A stretch of 64,000 nt of DNA from Lactifluus volemus (Eukaryota > Basidiomycota > Agaricomycetes > Russulales > Russulaceae): assembly GCA_022376515.1 (NCBI GenBank), contig WTXI01000005.1, positions 930,001 through 994,000 on the forward strand. The letters are read 5' to 3'. Below the pieces are notes generated by a model. That model saw nothing but the letters and a program-made list of their open reading frames with translations, was not told the DNA's origin and searched no databases. Below, in pieces: positions 45,477 to 59,949 of the stretch. Within the stretch, counting starts at the first letter, position 1, and each line of letters opens with the position of its first letter. A program made the translations under genes and the position numbers.

Positions 45477-47159
45477 TCACCCATGGCTAGCTTGCATCTC
45501 GATTGCTTCTTGACGGTACGGCAGCGCTGGTGTTATCAACTCATGAGTTGGCGGCTGTCGTACTTTGTCATCTATCATGACTCGCGAACGAGCATCTGCA
45601 GCTGCTGTCGCCGCAGTGGGGTCGCCAATGCCGGCACGAGTCCCCCAACCAGTCTACACGGAAAGATAACATTTAGTTATGCGACGCCAAACAAAGGTTG
45701 ACCATTCCTCGAACCTCGTGAAGGGTGACCAATGCATATAGCTTCATGATCGCGAAGTAGTATCCAAACAAAATAAACGCGGGAACGTGAATAATATCTT
45801 GAGGGCGGTCCCAGAGATGAGGCAGAAGCTTCGCCGTCCGCGTAGCGGTGAGCCAGACAAAGTAACTGAGTATCACATTCCTGGTCGCATTTAGCTGCAC
45901 GCCCGCTCAACACTCAATAGGGCAGATACACACCACCATGGCAAATGAAAGCCACCATTTTCCGTCGGGATCGTACTTTTGTAAACAACGTGCGCAACAA
46001 GAACAGGACCAGCAAGAAGAGTAAAGGGGTTGAACAACTTGTCAACCTGTGAAGAAGCGAAGCCATCAGTACTGCAAAAAAGACGTACAACTCGAGACTT
46101 ACCATTGTGTATGCTACATATGGGTGTATCGTCCAGATATGCCGTTCCATGAAAAGTGATCGCATATCGGACCGCCATGTGTTTCTCGTCCATCTAAGCA
46201 CTTGCTTTAAAAAGCGCCAGTTTGGTTTCATTGTACTCAGCAATTCCGCTTCCTTGCAGCACTGTACATAAGTGCTCCACCCGTGACTGACCATCCAACG
46301 GGTGAGAAACTTGTCATCGCCCGAGTTGAGCTGATATTTGCCAAGCCAATAATCATGTGTGAAGCCTTGAAGAAACTCTGGGTCCTTCAAGATGACAGTG
46401 CGATATGCTGCTGTTCGCCCGGAGAGACATGGAATGCCACCATCAATGTGGGTCGAGGAAGCGATCTCTATATTCCGGATAGTGAGACGGAATGCAGCGA
46501 GCACTTCCCATACGGTCATGCGTTCACCAACAGCCTGGACGCGCTGAGAAGTACCGACGCCGCCGACTTTCTGGTCCTCAAAGCACGCCAAGACATACGG
46601 AAGGAGCGTTGGCGGCCAGATGGCGTCGTCGTCAGCGAATACGATAATGTCAGTCGTCGCATTCTTGATACCGTGGGACATCTGGAGGCGCTTATTCGCA
46701 TACGGGACCGTCAGGACGCGAATACGTTCTGGGTCGACGGCATTGGCGAGTTGTTGCAAAGGTGCGAGCATCTTCTCTTCTGTGATTATGAGAATCTCCT
46801 TGGGCTTGCCAACGAGCCAGCTGTGGGCAGCCTCCTTGAATTCCTCACCGGCATCGATTGTAGGAACTATAATGGTGACATCCTCGGAGGCGATGTAGGT
46901 AGGATTCTCGGGGAGAGGCACAGGACGATAGGCGAATGACGCAGAGAGGCGAATCAGGTACCAGAGGTATCGGTAAAACCTATAACGCGTAGTCACGTTG
47001 AGTGTGAGAAGTGAGGCTGACAGGTGACATGAGGGACAGACCCAATGACACCAAACGGAACGACTAGTGGGGAGTGGAAAAAGATATCAGTAAAAATTAT
47101 CTAGAGGTCAAGTACGTGGACATACATATGGGGAAGTCGTCTCGTGTCAGGTATAGCAT
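45477..47159 (-). CDS. CPS1: Cps1-like processive family 2 glycosyltransferase
   Basis: Membrane polysaccharide synthase; the Cryptococcus homologue Cps1 makes hyaluronan. With introns placed, the start is MLYLTRDDFPIFVPFGVIGF (ATG at 47159), continuing YRYLWYLIRLSASFAYRPVP. The catalytic core is clear: EDVTIIVPTIDAGEEF, NATTDIIVFADDDAIWP (DDD), GGIPCLSGRTAAYR, QLNSGDDKFLTRW (GDD acceptor motif) and QVLRWTRNTWRS (QxxRW of processive synthases). Transmembrane segments follow, such as LFNPFTLLAGPVLVAHVVYK and PAFILFGYYFAIMKLYALV. A last intron leads to ETGWGTRAGIGDPTAATAAA and stop at 45477. All junctions are in phase and I see no frame break, unlike its neighbours. The product in this fungus is unknown. 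Confidence 0.88.
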
Positions 47160-47599
47160 TTATAATTGGTCGTGTGGAGATAGGCCAGTGGTATTTTGGA
47201 CAGGTTGGAGACTAAAAAAGAGTGAAAGGGTCGACGTCTAGCGACGAGAAAAGGTATAACGTGGTAGTGAGGTGGAAAGAAAGAGAGTGGGGGTTAAGGG
47301 AATGAATAGGCTACTGGCGGGCGGGCGGCGACGAGAATGACAACGGCGACGGGCAAAGAGGGCATATAAACCCCACGATGGGGGGCGCTACCCGGGCCGT
47401 TCATGTCCGCGGCCTTCGATTCTGCTGCGGAAGAAATATTGTACAATGAACCTCCTTACTGGTGATTTCTACAGTTACACATGGTGTATATAGTGATTAC
47501 TTGTTGGACAACAAATATTGCGTATGAAGCAAGCTACGTAGCACGACCAGGAGGCACCGCAAAACGTCGTGAGAAGGGGTACGTCGTTCGCACCAGTTA
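47160..47599. other. Promoter region of the Cps1-like gene
   Basis: About 440 bases between the Cps1-like start and the end of the RBR ligase gene. Purine-rich on the plus strand (47210-47300). No gene and no clear TATA box. Confidence 0.45.
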
Positions 47600-49575
47600 C
47601 TAAGTGTCCACGATAACGTTCCATTTCCATCGTTCCTCGAGTATCCCTTGGCGGTATCCTCAAGGAGGATCTCGTTGCGCTTCTGCACATAGACAGACTT
47701 ATCCGTCACTCTTTGGCGCAATACTGGAATGGATTCGCCGTCAATGGGCTGCTCCAACAACTCGGAAAGGTCTTCTACGGCTCTCTCGAGATCACTGTGG
47801 ATACCTCCGATAAGCACGCGATGTTCGCACGTTCAATGACGTACATACCGTTGGTTGTCCTCGAACATGGCTTTCTGGTTACCACTTTCGAGGTAATAAG
47901 CCATTGCGTACGTCCATTTGAGCGTCGTACGACAATTTTCGACAGTGTCGACAGCCTTCTTCATGAACTGGACCTCAATCCACGTCAAGTCCGTTGTAAG
48001 TTGCATCTCCTCCATCTTCTTTTCCGTCTTCATATAGAGTTCGACGGACAGTTTTGCTGACTGTTCATGATTGGCCCAACGGTTGTAATACTAGAACGAA
48101 CCAGATGAGCGACGCAAAAGAATACAAGGGAAACACTGGCCCTTACATGAAGATACCTTTCCAAAGAAGCGCGGCTCCTCGACTGCGCGTCGCGAGCCTC
48201 TACACCTGACTTGTCGTCATAACGGTTGCAAGAATACCATGCCGTCCCGTGTTCGGCCCAGGGACCTGTGAAACGTAAGCATTGCAAACAAAATCATAAA
48301 GGCGAAAACATACCCATACACACCCAGCAAAACTCATACTTGCATTTCTTGCAAGTCATATGGCTATCATGAGCATGTTGTCAGCTCCACAGGGCGCTAC
48401 GAAAGGCGGAATGGACTCACTTGCAGCCACCATTCTTCTCAATGGTACTCTGACACTTGCTGCACTCCTTGGTGTTGCTTTTAATCCAGTTGGCCGTCTC
48501 ACTGTCATCACGGCACTTCTTCAACCACATCCTCGCGATGGCACATAATACGGGCCGATGGTCGCCGTCGATGGTGCAACCAAAGCAAAACTTGTGCTTC
48601 GGATCAGCCCCACACGACACCGTTGGAACAATTGTAGATAACGCAGAACGTGATGAAGCTGTTGGGCACGAGACACTACGGTCACAAGATGGGAATGGGC
48701 AATACTTGAGGTTCTTGTTGCAGGCTACGTAATGTCGAACGAGGAGTTCGTCATAGCGTGCAGCGGTGTCTTGATCATCACCGAGTACTTTATGAACGAA
48801 GGGATCGAGTGCGACGATCCCGCAGTTCTCTCCCATGCACGAAATACGGTGCTCGCCTTCGTCGCGAATTTTACTGGTCGTGTACGTAGTCCAACACCCT
48901 GCGCAGAAAGTGTGACCACAGGATAGTGCGAATGTGTCGGTAGCGGTGTCATCGAAGCATATGGACAGAGGAAAGGCTCGGAAACAGGTACATGTTCCAG
49001 CTTCTTAGACGATTTGCTGGAACGAGTGACGCGTTTGGATCGATCTGACGTTGAAGAGGGTTTGGGTGCAGAAAAAACGCCTGCTGCAATAGAAATTGAG
49101 GTCGCATTATCCATGTATTTCTCGGTGAGCCGATCTTTATTCCAGTCCATATGGCGGAGAAGAAGCGCGGCAACGGAACTCTTCATAAAACGTGGACGAC
49201 CGAGATGAGAAAAAATTGCGATAACTAGAGATGGATAGAAAAGGATCTTACCTCGACACCGAAGATGGTACTAATGTAGTCGATATCAGCCGCCAGGAGG
49301 TCTTGTACTTGTTGGTGGGTCAAGGGTTTGTAGTCTACTTCATAAGTCTTCCTCGTTTCGGAAATGACCTTTATGTCATCGTCGAAGGTGTCCATTTCTA
49401 TGTCCTCCTCTGACGAGGCTGAACCTGCCACGGAGCGGCATGGTTAGCTTACAGCGATGGGTGTGCTCGAGTTTAGGGAAGGATAGAATATACCATCTTC
49501 AATTTCCATGTTCTCTTCATCGTCATAGTAATCGTTGAATTCTTCATCGTCAGAGAATTCGTAATCGGAAGACAT
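47600..49575 (-). CDS. Ariadne-type RBR E3 ubiquitin ligase
   Basis: RBR ligases pass ubiquitin through a catalytic Cys in RING2. ATG at 49575 ([20 protein letters not shown]) gives the acidic N-terminus typical of Ariadne, then [41 protein letters not shown]1 with FLCP and, one frame on, the C/H ligands of [10 protein letters not shown], the IBR ([25 protein letters not shown]), and RING2 with [15 protein letters not shown], then an intron followed by the [17 protein letters not shown] segment. The Ariadne C-terminal helices include [20 protein letters not shown] and [19 protein letters not shown]. One-base losses near 48960 (within RING1) and near 47640 (nine or so codons before the stop) break the frame; correct reading ends at 47600. 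It is divergent from lysyl-tRNA synthetase. Confidence 0.9.
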
Positions 49576-49763
49576 GGTGAGAGGTGAGGGTGTGCAGCAA
49601 GTACAGTCGGATACCCTTTACAGTCACGGAGTCACGTCCGATCAAATTCAGACTCCGCGTCGGCCAATCCCAGTTGACCATTTCCGTTTTGGAGTCACGA
49701 AAAAGGTGAATGCTTCTGAGGTTCAATCGATTATCTTTGCTCTTTGCTCTTTCACCACATCGT
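49576..49763. promoter_or_regulatory. 188-bp divergent promoter, RBR ligase / lysyl-tRNA synthetase
   Basis: The two start codons face away over 188 bases, so both genes must share this region. No TATA box is seen, in keeping with housekeeping genes. Confidence 0.5.
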
Positions 49764-51802
<2,039 letters not shown>

Positions 51803-51980
51803 ATTAGATAAGATTACCTTAAGAGAGGTCGTAGCGGGCCCGTTTATTGGACACACCAGAGGGTCCAAACTCTGTTGTACTCTCGCCGGATGAGTATAAA
51901 ATAAAATTGAGCAGTAGTACCGTAGCTATATTGCGCGTCATGGTATACATAGGCAGTGAACGCCTTGGGATAGAGCCTAC

Positions 51981-54900
51981 TCAGAATTCATCACCGCATC
52001 GGTGATCACAGTCCGCAACAGCACAGGTGCCACGCGACTTCTCGCCGGCTTCACCATAAAACCACTCTAGGATGTGCGCAGCATGTCCTCCATGCCTGCA
52101 GGTTTGACAGAACACGATCGCATCGTCAACACTGTCTGGAAGTATACCGTCGAATCAGTCAAGCTGAGAGAGAGGACCGGGTTAAGATACACGTACCCCG
52201 CATCGGCGCATTATAATGCGCGAGTTGGACATTACGTGCAGAATCAGGTATAATGCCCAATGTCATCAGACATACCGAACAACGTGGTAGGGGCCGATTA
52301 CAGAACGGACAGGCGGTGGCCTACATTCGCAGCAGAAGCATTAAGCGCAAACTGACGTGTCTAGGGGAAGGGAACGATAAGCTCGGACTCACCCTGTTCG
52401 CCGCGCCGGTGCCCCGCGGCTCACTATCACTTTGTTGCAGTAGTTGCAGCGGATCAAGATCTGGGGAGGAACCAGTCGTATCGGTTCCTGCTCCGCGTCC
52501 TGCGTAAAGTCTTGCAACGTCTGTCCGCGATCCATATCGAGCTGGCACCGATGATGAAAGAACTTCCATCCGTCCAGCAGGTCACGGTACGCGTCCAGCC
52601 AGCGGTCGACTCGGGCGTCCTTCAACTGATGTGGGTGTACGTATGCTCCCAGGATGGCCGCAGTCTGCACGTCTCCGGTCCGTCCGTGTAGTTCTGCAGT
52701 AGCTGCATTCCAGACGCGGTAGACCCGTGACGATGATGCCTTCAACGTCGCCCTGCAATATCGAAGCCTCCGCGATTCGACGCAGATACGCAGAGAGCGC
52801 GTCATCCTCGAGAAATTGTAACGCAATCGCAAGGCGCTCGCGCAGGGGGATGTATTCTTCGTCCAGAACGTCCGCCCACTCACCGAGTGCGAGGTAAGTT
52901 AGCATGGCCCGAAAATATGGATCCTCCAGTCGCATTATCAACCGTTCATACTGGAGGCGTACTTCTGGCGTTTTGGCCGATGCAGTCGTCAGCGCAGCGA
53001 GAGTACCAGACATTATGTTATGAGAGCTGTCTGTTGTTCGAGTGAACTGAAAGTCTAGCATACGGGTGGGACGTTTGCATACCTTTGCTTCGTATGAGAA
53101 TATCAATTGCCTTGCTGTGCTTCCCTAAGAACACAAGCCAACACGCTGCCTGTGACTGCCTGCCGTCTCTCTCCCACCTGTGACAAGGTTGCATGAGGTC
53201 ACGTTGTACAAGCTATCATAAAACGGGCCTTACTTGTTGATAACAGTAGATATGTCTTCGTTCTTCAGACTCCACCCACATAGCTGAAGTGCAAACTGAC
53301 GTTGAATCAATTTTGCTGATGAAACAGTCGGCTTCCAGTCAGCAGACTCTAGAGTCGCTGCGCCTGTTTCATGATATGCACTCAGGAGTAATAAGGCCGC
53401 AACGAAGTTGGATGATACCTCAGTCCTCTGCCCACCGCGGCGAGACTGAGACCGTGATATTGACTGAATCCCTTCGACTACCAGAGGGTCGAGCAAGGGG
53501 CCTGGGGCAGGAGGGGGAGGAGAACTCGACGGGACTGCTTCGGAATCGAGGGTGGAAACCCTTCCCAGATCCCCTGTATACCCTGATTGGCAAAGTTGAA
53601 CCCGTTAAGACGAACAGAAGGCCCCTCCAGCATTCGGCGAGAATCTGCGGGGAGGAGTTGGTGAAGCAAGGACTGTGATATCACCATGCACCTACAATCA
53701 ACCCATGACCACATTTCGATAAGAGCCTTCCCATTCTGCTCCTCCTTCGTTTCCTTAAGGATCGCGACGTTGTGGGCAGGCTAACGTGTAGAATCACGTG
53801 ATGAGAAAAGGTCGTTTGATCCAAAGTACATAAAGCATACATGACTAAACCCGTAGCCCTTGATGACACGCCGTCGCATGACCATTGATATGTCCTCATC
53901 GACGAGAGCTTGCGTACGATCTACAGCACGCCGCCAATGACGGGTTCGGCTACGCGATGAAGATGCGTTACTCTCGGGTACCTTCGAAACACCAACAACG
54001 TTCCTCGAACCAGATGCAGGAGATGGGGGTGCGAGGGAAGCGGGGCCTGGGGAAGACGGAAGTTCCACATTTCCTTTGAAAAAAGGGGAAGCAGGGACAC
54101 TCCGGTACGGAGGGCTGACAGTGCCCTCAAGCTTTGACGCAGGTAAAGGAGATGGTCGGGAACGCGGCGAGGGTCTGGGAGAAGGCCTGGCTGACGGAAG
54201 AGCCGGGAAACCGTCCTCGTCCCCCCGACCGAAATTTGGTTGATAGGAACTAGGTCGTGGAGACCGGCCCCGAGACGCCTCGATGGGAAAGGTACCAAAA
54301 CTAGCAGCATTGCTTCCCTCAGATAAAACCGTGGGGATGACTGACCAGGGTTCGGGGACCACCTCATTCGGTTGCACACTAGAGAAGATGCGATATGCAG
54401 AACCGATTGCGATTGCCATATTACCGCGTGCGCTCCATTGCACGTGAATAGGCGTATCGTGGGTGTTCGCCGTCTCCAAATCATCGCCCTTAGTGATCGC
54501 CATAAGCGAAACGACCAAGGGGTTTGGGCGTGTGGCAGGAATCAACGCAAAAGAGCTAAGGCTTGCGTGGAACCGTCTTGCTGTCCAGATATTAGTAAAT
54601 TGGTAATTCGTACGTTCATTGAATCCACTTACATTTGCGCGTATCGGACAGGACAAGGGAATAAGAAGCATTTGGAGATGACTGTGCAGCATCAGATGTT
54701 GCGTTGTGTGTTCCTCCCGAAGCACCCCAGGGTAGCATGCTTGTCGCGTTCGTCCAAGACATTTTTGGCGTCCGAGTAATATCACTTACATGCAGCGTGG
54801 GAGGGACGTTAAATGACTCGGTTTTAGTGATGTTCCAAAGACGAACATATGAAGCGTCTTGACCAACAGTTGCCAAGACGCCTCGACGGACCGAGGAGAA

Positions 54901-55867
54901 CTCTAGATCTACCACCTTGCGCACGCCAGTATGCTGAATACGTGTACCGTCTGCAAGCGCATCCCGCTCCGAAAACACCAACAAAGGGGCGAGTAGCTTC
55001 CGTACATCCCACACAGTGACAGCACCGTCCCCAGCTGCGGCTAGATGATTGGGCTCGAATGGGTCTGGAGACAACGCATAGACACGCCCTGGAGCATGAG
55101 CGACCGCAGGAGCGGAGCTACGGAGATCGAATAATCGGAGCACTCGCTGTGACAGACCAACGACGAGTAAAGAATTACTTTGCGGTAACCAGGTCATCGG
55201 GTGGACTGACTCATTTTGCGCGTGTGTTTGTAGAACACGCAAGTCTACACGAGAACCACTCTCTGTGCGAGGAAGAGGGTGATAGGAACGGGGCGAAGAG
55301 GGTAGCCCACCGGGAAGTCGTACGGGAGATGGTGGAGGCGCAACAATATGAGTTGACAATGACGATACCGGTGTCGAGACTTGGGTTGCTGCAGAAGAGG
55401 AGTGCACATCCCAGATAAAAAGACTGGGGTCGTTGCGTGATCTCTCGAGACCCACTGCAAGGTACTGGGGGGTGACTCCACAAAAGGCGAGGGAGGCGCA
55501 AGCGCGAGGAGTTTTAGGTGATAGAGGGGAATGACTACTACGGCTAGTTGTGTGCTCACGGATATGGCGTGTAGACGCGAGGCGGAGGAGATCTACGCGG
55601 CCGCTACTGAATCCGACTGCAACGAGATCATCAATAGCTGGGTCAGGAGACCACGCAAAGCACTGGTGTCGATGTGAGCAGAGGCGATGTGAAAACCCAG
55701 CTCAACTTTACCCTCATTGATTGCAAATCTTGTTGGGATGCAACATGATGTATTGAGGAGTCACCGGGAGACCAGTCGTACAGTGTGAGTTGAGAACTAC
55801 TTCCGACTATGAATCTGTTCTGTCCGAGGGGACTCCAGGTGATTTGCTTCTCCGAGTAGGGAAGCAT
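51981..55867 (-). CDS. SEA4: SEA complex subunit Sea4/Mios (WD40 plus C-terminal zinc RING)
   Basis: Sea4 (Mios in animals) is in the SEACAT/GATOR2 complex that controls TORC1 at the vacuole. ATG at 55867 gives MLPYSEKQITWSPLGQNRFI and VGSSSQLTLYDWSPGD. WD40 blades follow: RNDPSLFIWDVHSS, NSLLVVGLSQRVLRLFDLRS, HLAAAGDGAVTVWDVRK, LATVGQDASYVRLWNITKTE and HVQWSARGNMAIAIGSAY. Alpha-solenoid sequence includes EVRLQYERLIMRLEDPYFRA and MLTYLALGEWADVLDEEYIP. The C-terminus has RCNYCNKVI, CPFCNRPLPRCSVCLM, FCQTCRHGGHAAHILEWFYG and HRCGDEF-stop at 51981, the Cys/His ligands of the Mios zinc domain. The last part could be mistaken for a separate gene; the zinc motifs and shared strand tie it to the WD40 part. 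About ten introns; not every junction was checked. Confidence 0.85.
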
Positions 55868-56041
55868 GTTTCATTAAGGGACTGGAACTTTTTGAATGAC
55901 CAGCCTCTAGCTTTGGTTTGAGTCACTCTGGTCGTGGTCGACTAAGGGGGGCAAAGAGACTCTGCCTGGGCCAGCGATGCTCTGGTGCCTGATCTTGCCA
56001 GAGACGCGTCTGTCACGGCATTTACACTCACGGCTACTGAC
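55868..56041. promoter_or_regulatory. 174-bp divergent promoter, SEA4 / DAD4 copy 1
   Basis: Lies between two opposite starts. Nearly all of it is repeated at 60363-60554 upstream of DAD4 copy 2 (for example TTCATTAAGGGACTGG and CCAGCCTCTAGCTTTGG), where no SEA4 is present. The duplication breakpoint sits within a few bases of the SEA4 start codon. Confidence 0.6.
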
Positions 56042-56391
56042 ATGGAGAACCCTCACTCGGAACGTCATGCTGATCTCCTGGAGCGTATCGTGAAGAATGC
56101 CGTGAGTAACAACCCCGCAATTAATGATAACTTAGTTTCATATGTTCCTAGGACAAGTGTACCGAACTCATTCTCGAACTGAATCACCGCGTTGAGGTCA
56201 TATACACGACGAGAGTATGAGGAGCTACGGTTCTCATTGCGCGGTTTCCTTTCAGGAGATTATCCGGCGAACACCTATGTAAAGGCTGCAGCCGATCTGG
56301 TGACGAAATACCGCAAGAATGTACAGTACAATTTAGAGGCAACTTCCGTGAGGAGCCTGAGCAGCGACCTCATCAAACGCCAGATCAGTGA
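56042..56391 (+). pseudogene. DAD4: DASH complex subunit Dad4, copy 1 (frame broken)
   Basis: Dad4 is a small subunit of the DASH/Dam1 ring that couples kinetochores to microtubules. Exon 1 reads MENPHSERHADLLERIVKNA, exon 2 DKCTELILELNHRVE, exon 3 starts EIIR and then loses one base (CCGGCG against CCGGGCG in copy 2, near 56265), after which YVKAAADLVTKYRKNVQYNL is found one frame on. A second base is missing near 56370. As printed translation ends after RRTPM. The Glu-to-Val and Ala differences from copy 2 are few, so this is either a recent pseudogene or a misread gene. Confidence 0.8.
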
Positions 56392-56641
56392 TAATATGGT
56401 GAGATTCTACTTGATTGAGAGGACACGAATTCACAGACTCGTTAGTAAACAATCCCGACGCGTATCGATACCTTATGGTCTCACCTACGACTGCTCTTTC
56501 GTGATGGGGCTATCAAGGAAGCCCTAAATTTCATATTGTCCCTCTATCCAAGAAGGACTAAAAGAAGGATACAGATGTAGCATATATGTGGACGAGCAAC
56601 TGTGACGCAAGATACCCAACTAAGTAAATATCCCCCCGACA

Positions 56642-56800
56642 TCAAAAGCCCGCCACACGTCCAGCAGTAGCGACTTAGGAGCTAGTCACAACCACCTCTC
56701 TATGAGCGTGCCCCTCACGTATCCTACTCTGCCCTGGTGCACCGTTCAGCAAACTGATAAGTTGGCGTCGTTCGGCCGCTTGTGTTGAGTCCTCTCGGAA
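56642..56800 (-). pseudogene. DPB11: DPB11 3'-end fragment inside the duplication
   Basis: Copy of the last 50 codons of the gene at 61191-64000, ending VAGF-stop. A TAA replaces a Lys codon near the end (SS-stop-VATAGRVAGF), and there is no upstream gene body: similarity stops near 56800. It is a passenger in the segmental duplication. Confidence 0.8.
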
Positions 56801-57231
56801 AGCCTCTCGTGCAGCCAGCCGCCCATCGCCTGGTCGGGCTGATCCTATTTCCTTGCTCCAGGATCCCCTGCAGCTGCCTCTGTGACTGATTTTGAGTCCA
56901 ATAACACTAGAGACGCAGGTGTCACCTGGTGGTACGAATTTCCTACAAAGCCAGCGACAAACTGATTGCGATGACGCATGCGCTCTTGCACCGAAGTTGG
57001 ATCACAAAGCTACGCAGGATTGAATTTGCGACATCCACGAGGAATTCGGTAGCTCATTGCTGCTGACAAGTATGTCTCAACATTCTATCTCGTGGGTCAC
57101 ATTTCTGATGCGTCCCGACCAGTTGCACATCGTTTGAAGACGGTGACATCTCATAATAGCCCAATAGTATGGCAATGTATCACAACACTTGTACCACCTT
57201 GCCAAACCCGAGGATGACAACCCTCCAGTAC
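56801..57231. other. Spacer, no gene seen
   Basis: About 430 bases between the duplication edge and the DUF2235 gene. No homologous copy in the window and no supported gene. Confidence 0.45.
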
Positions 57232-58800
57232 TCAAGGGACATACTTCTCTGTGCCAGGCACATATTGTGCATTGGGCTTATACTGTGGGTTCAGCATCAT
57301 GTATGCCCGAACGCTGAAATGGAAAAGTGGGTTAGGTGGCACAACTCGTTTACGAGATAGTCCAAGTATGTCACGCCATCTACTTCTGAAGCCATGACTT
57401 GGAGTGCTGTTATGCATCATCACCAATGGTTGGAATCTCCTTCGAGTCTGGAACTCACCTCTCCATGTCTTTCTTCAAGTCTTCAATATCTAAGGGGTCA
57501 AAGTAGTTCTCTTGCACCCCAGCATCCAAGTCTTGAGTCATCTGCTCTGGGATAGTGATCCTTGAAAAGCGGTTTTGTACCATTGAGTTGCAGGAGCCTG
57601 GTTCAGCAGAGAATAAGTCATGATGACCTGCTGCTACAACCTCTCGGATCATCCATCGTAGTGATATGTCTGAAATGCCATAAGCATCATTGGGTCTAGA
57701 CCCTCCACCAACATCTATCACCCTTAGCTTACATAGGGGTGAGAACTGCAATTGCATCACACACCAGAGTGAGATCCTACAAACCACACCTCCTTGATAT
57801 CAGTTTTGAGTGTGTAATCTGTCCCTGGCCATGTCATAGGAATGGCCTGTTCCTGGATTGATCTCTCAACTTCATTTTGGTAAAAAATTGGGGGGCCAAT
57901 GTGGCACTACCAAAAGGTCAAATTGGATTTCAGCAAGTAATGGAGGAGGCAAATTCAATTTGCTTGCCTCATCAAGAGATAATGCTTGCCTGAACACACA
58001 GATTGTTTGGTGGCCATTTGCAAAGGGCAAATGATGGCACAGACCAAACCCAATGCTTGGGACAGTCTCCCTGTACATGAATCAGATCAGAACTCAGCAA
58101 TATCACTGTGTGATCTCCAGAAGGTAGGGACTTACCACACACCTAAAAACTCAACAGTCACTGAGAAGCAGAAGCTTCCCTTGAACACCCTTGCAGCATG
58201 CAAACGACCTTCAGAGTTGTAGAGGGCACATAGAGAAGGAAAGTAATTCATATGTTCTTCTTTCAGTAGGCCAACCTGCATGAATTAGGTTCAATGGCAT
58301 CAGGATTCAGGGTGGTGAACAACTCACCTTAGACAGCATGCCTGCCAGAGCTCGTGCAACATAGGCCCCACGAGCAAAGCCTACTAAACTGTGAATCCCT
58401 TGCAACATGTATCAGAAGGAGGAGTACCAAATAAAAAAAGCTTATCCCCAGTGTGGTACTCCTCCATGAGCCATTTGTATGCATCATGGAGATGCAGAGA
58501 CAGGTATGAATTGAGGTTTGTGTCCATCATATTGGTGAGGGTCTTATAATGTGGGTCAAAGTAACTGGCACCAGATAAGTTTCCATATCCTTGCTGTGAA
58601 TGTATGATGTAGACAAGTTGGAATGGGAAAAAGGGTGCTTACTTGGAACCAAACTATTTGAGAGATTGAATCCTTTTTGAAAAACCCATTCAATTTTTGA
58701 AGATTTGACATCTGTCCAATGGATTAGCGACAGTCACTGTGCCTGTAAGGAGGAAACAAACACACATGGTCGAGGCCCAAGTCCTCTGTTCCATCAAAGG
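57232..58800 (-). CDS. DUF2235 alpha/beta-hydrolase-like protein (active-site Ser replaced)
   Basis: DUF2235 proteins are alpha/beta hydrolases related to the bacterial Tle1 phospholipase effectors; the fungal ones have no settled role. The minus strand shows SLIMAFDGTED (the N-terminal FDGT motif), MSNLQKLNGFFKKDSISQI, FDPHYKTLTNMMDTNLNSYL, HDAYKWLMEEYHTGDKLFLF, then VGFARGAYVARALAGMLSK, VFRQALSLDEASKLN, DVGGGSRPNDAYGISDISLR, WMIREVVAAG, and a C-terminal PNPLFHFSVRAYMM. The nucleophile elbow normally reads GFSRGAY; here the Ser is Ala (GCT). Short introns separate the pieces. I could not verify a continuous frame nor the start codon. Lower GC and different codon use set it apart from its neighbours. 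It lies inside the insertion between the two DAD4 copies. Confidence 0.7.
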
Positions 58801-59949
58801 CCATAATCAGCGAGCGGGAGTTACTGGAAGAAGGTGGATTCGACATAGTGACCGGAACTTGAAGTCAACCGTACGTAGTGCAGCGAAAATTTGTGTGTGG
58901 GCGGCACTCCTGGGGCTAAAGGGATTTACTGAGGAACTTGCAATTGAACTTGAATCAGACCGCGGGTCAGAATTTGGCCTTAAGGGAGATAGGGGCTAAC
59001 CCCCCCCCCCTCTCCAAATGTGGTATGTATGTCTCACGGTGCATTGTCGCTCCCTACACGGCCAAGCATGCAGCACGCAAACTTTTAATAACAATATACT
59101 ATCTGTCAATGCAACTCGAACTGAGGTACTAATATAGTGAATTAAGGCCAGTGCCGGAGTGGCACATGCAGAGGGCGCCAAGGGAAGGGGGGACTCGGAC
59201 CACTCGGTTTAGGTAAGGGTTGAGGCCGTTGGGGGGCCCGGAGGGGAGTGAAAAAAAAAAAGCCAAACGTCAGTGTCGTAGCCGTTCAGCGCGATCGCAG
59301 GCTTTTACCGTCCATAAACGATTTTCGCTGACGACCCGAGTCAGGCAAGGTACCTCTTCTAAGAGCACTTCGACGCTATCGACTTTCGCTTCCCGTGGGT
59401 CCCGTGTTCAACCGCGTCAATGAGGGTATGCAAAATTGCATTGTCAGATAGCACGGATGAAAACGCGTACTGTGTGTGGAACACGTCAAGCCCGAAGACA
59501 CGTTGACAAATTCAGTATGCTTACAATATCATTAGCTGGCACGGAAATGGCAAGCTTCTCAAGCAAGCCCCTCACACTCCATGAGGTTTTCAAGACCATC
59601 GAGGTTGAGAGTGAACCCCATAAAGCGAACGCACTGCAGATGTATACCGTGCATCTCTACAATCTCGTCGATCAGAGTGGTCGGAAACGTCTGTTGGTCT
59701 GACAGGCGCAACGCTAGTGAGAGTGTTCTACCACACCACAGTCAGCCAGCCGTCCTCACCATACTTGGCATCACCTACTAGGGTCCCCTCCGATTCACCA
59801 TGCGCCAATGCACCAGTTGAGGCACCGCCGGATGCACTATCAGATGCCCTTCCCATCTCCATGTTACTTGGGTGGGCCATTGCTGATCCCCCTCTTGGCA
59901 TGCCAAGTGAAATCGTAAGCTGACGTGTAATGGATGCAATTTGCGGGCC
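58801..59949. other. Unassigned sequence between DUF2235 gene and WD40 fragment
   Basis: About 1.1 kb with no gene I can support. It has a C run at 59001-59010 and an A run at 59251-59261. Antisense of 59590-59700 reads DEIVEMHGIHLQCVRFMGF without a recognisable family. Probably decayed gene sequence. Confidence 0.4.

Larger units (their letters stand above)
55869..56800. repeat. Segmental duplication, left copy (with 60361-61345)
   Basis: About 930 bases containing the promoter, DAD4 copy 1, its 3' flank and the last 50 codons of DPB11. It matches 60361-61345 with scattered substitutions and indels in both coding and non-coding parts. Orientation is the same in both copies. Confidence 0.85.

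Noticed and set aside
51981..53106. Separate zinc-finger gene downstream of the WD40 gene
   Set aside because: The CxxC and HGGHAAHILEWFYG motifs are the normal C-terminal part of Sea4/Mios, on the same strand and in line with it.
57232..58800. Transposon carrying the DUF2235 gene
   Set aside because: I saw no terminal inverted repeats, target-site duplication, transposase or reverse transcriptase motifs; the two flanks are explained by the DAD4 segmental duplication instead.
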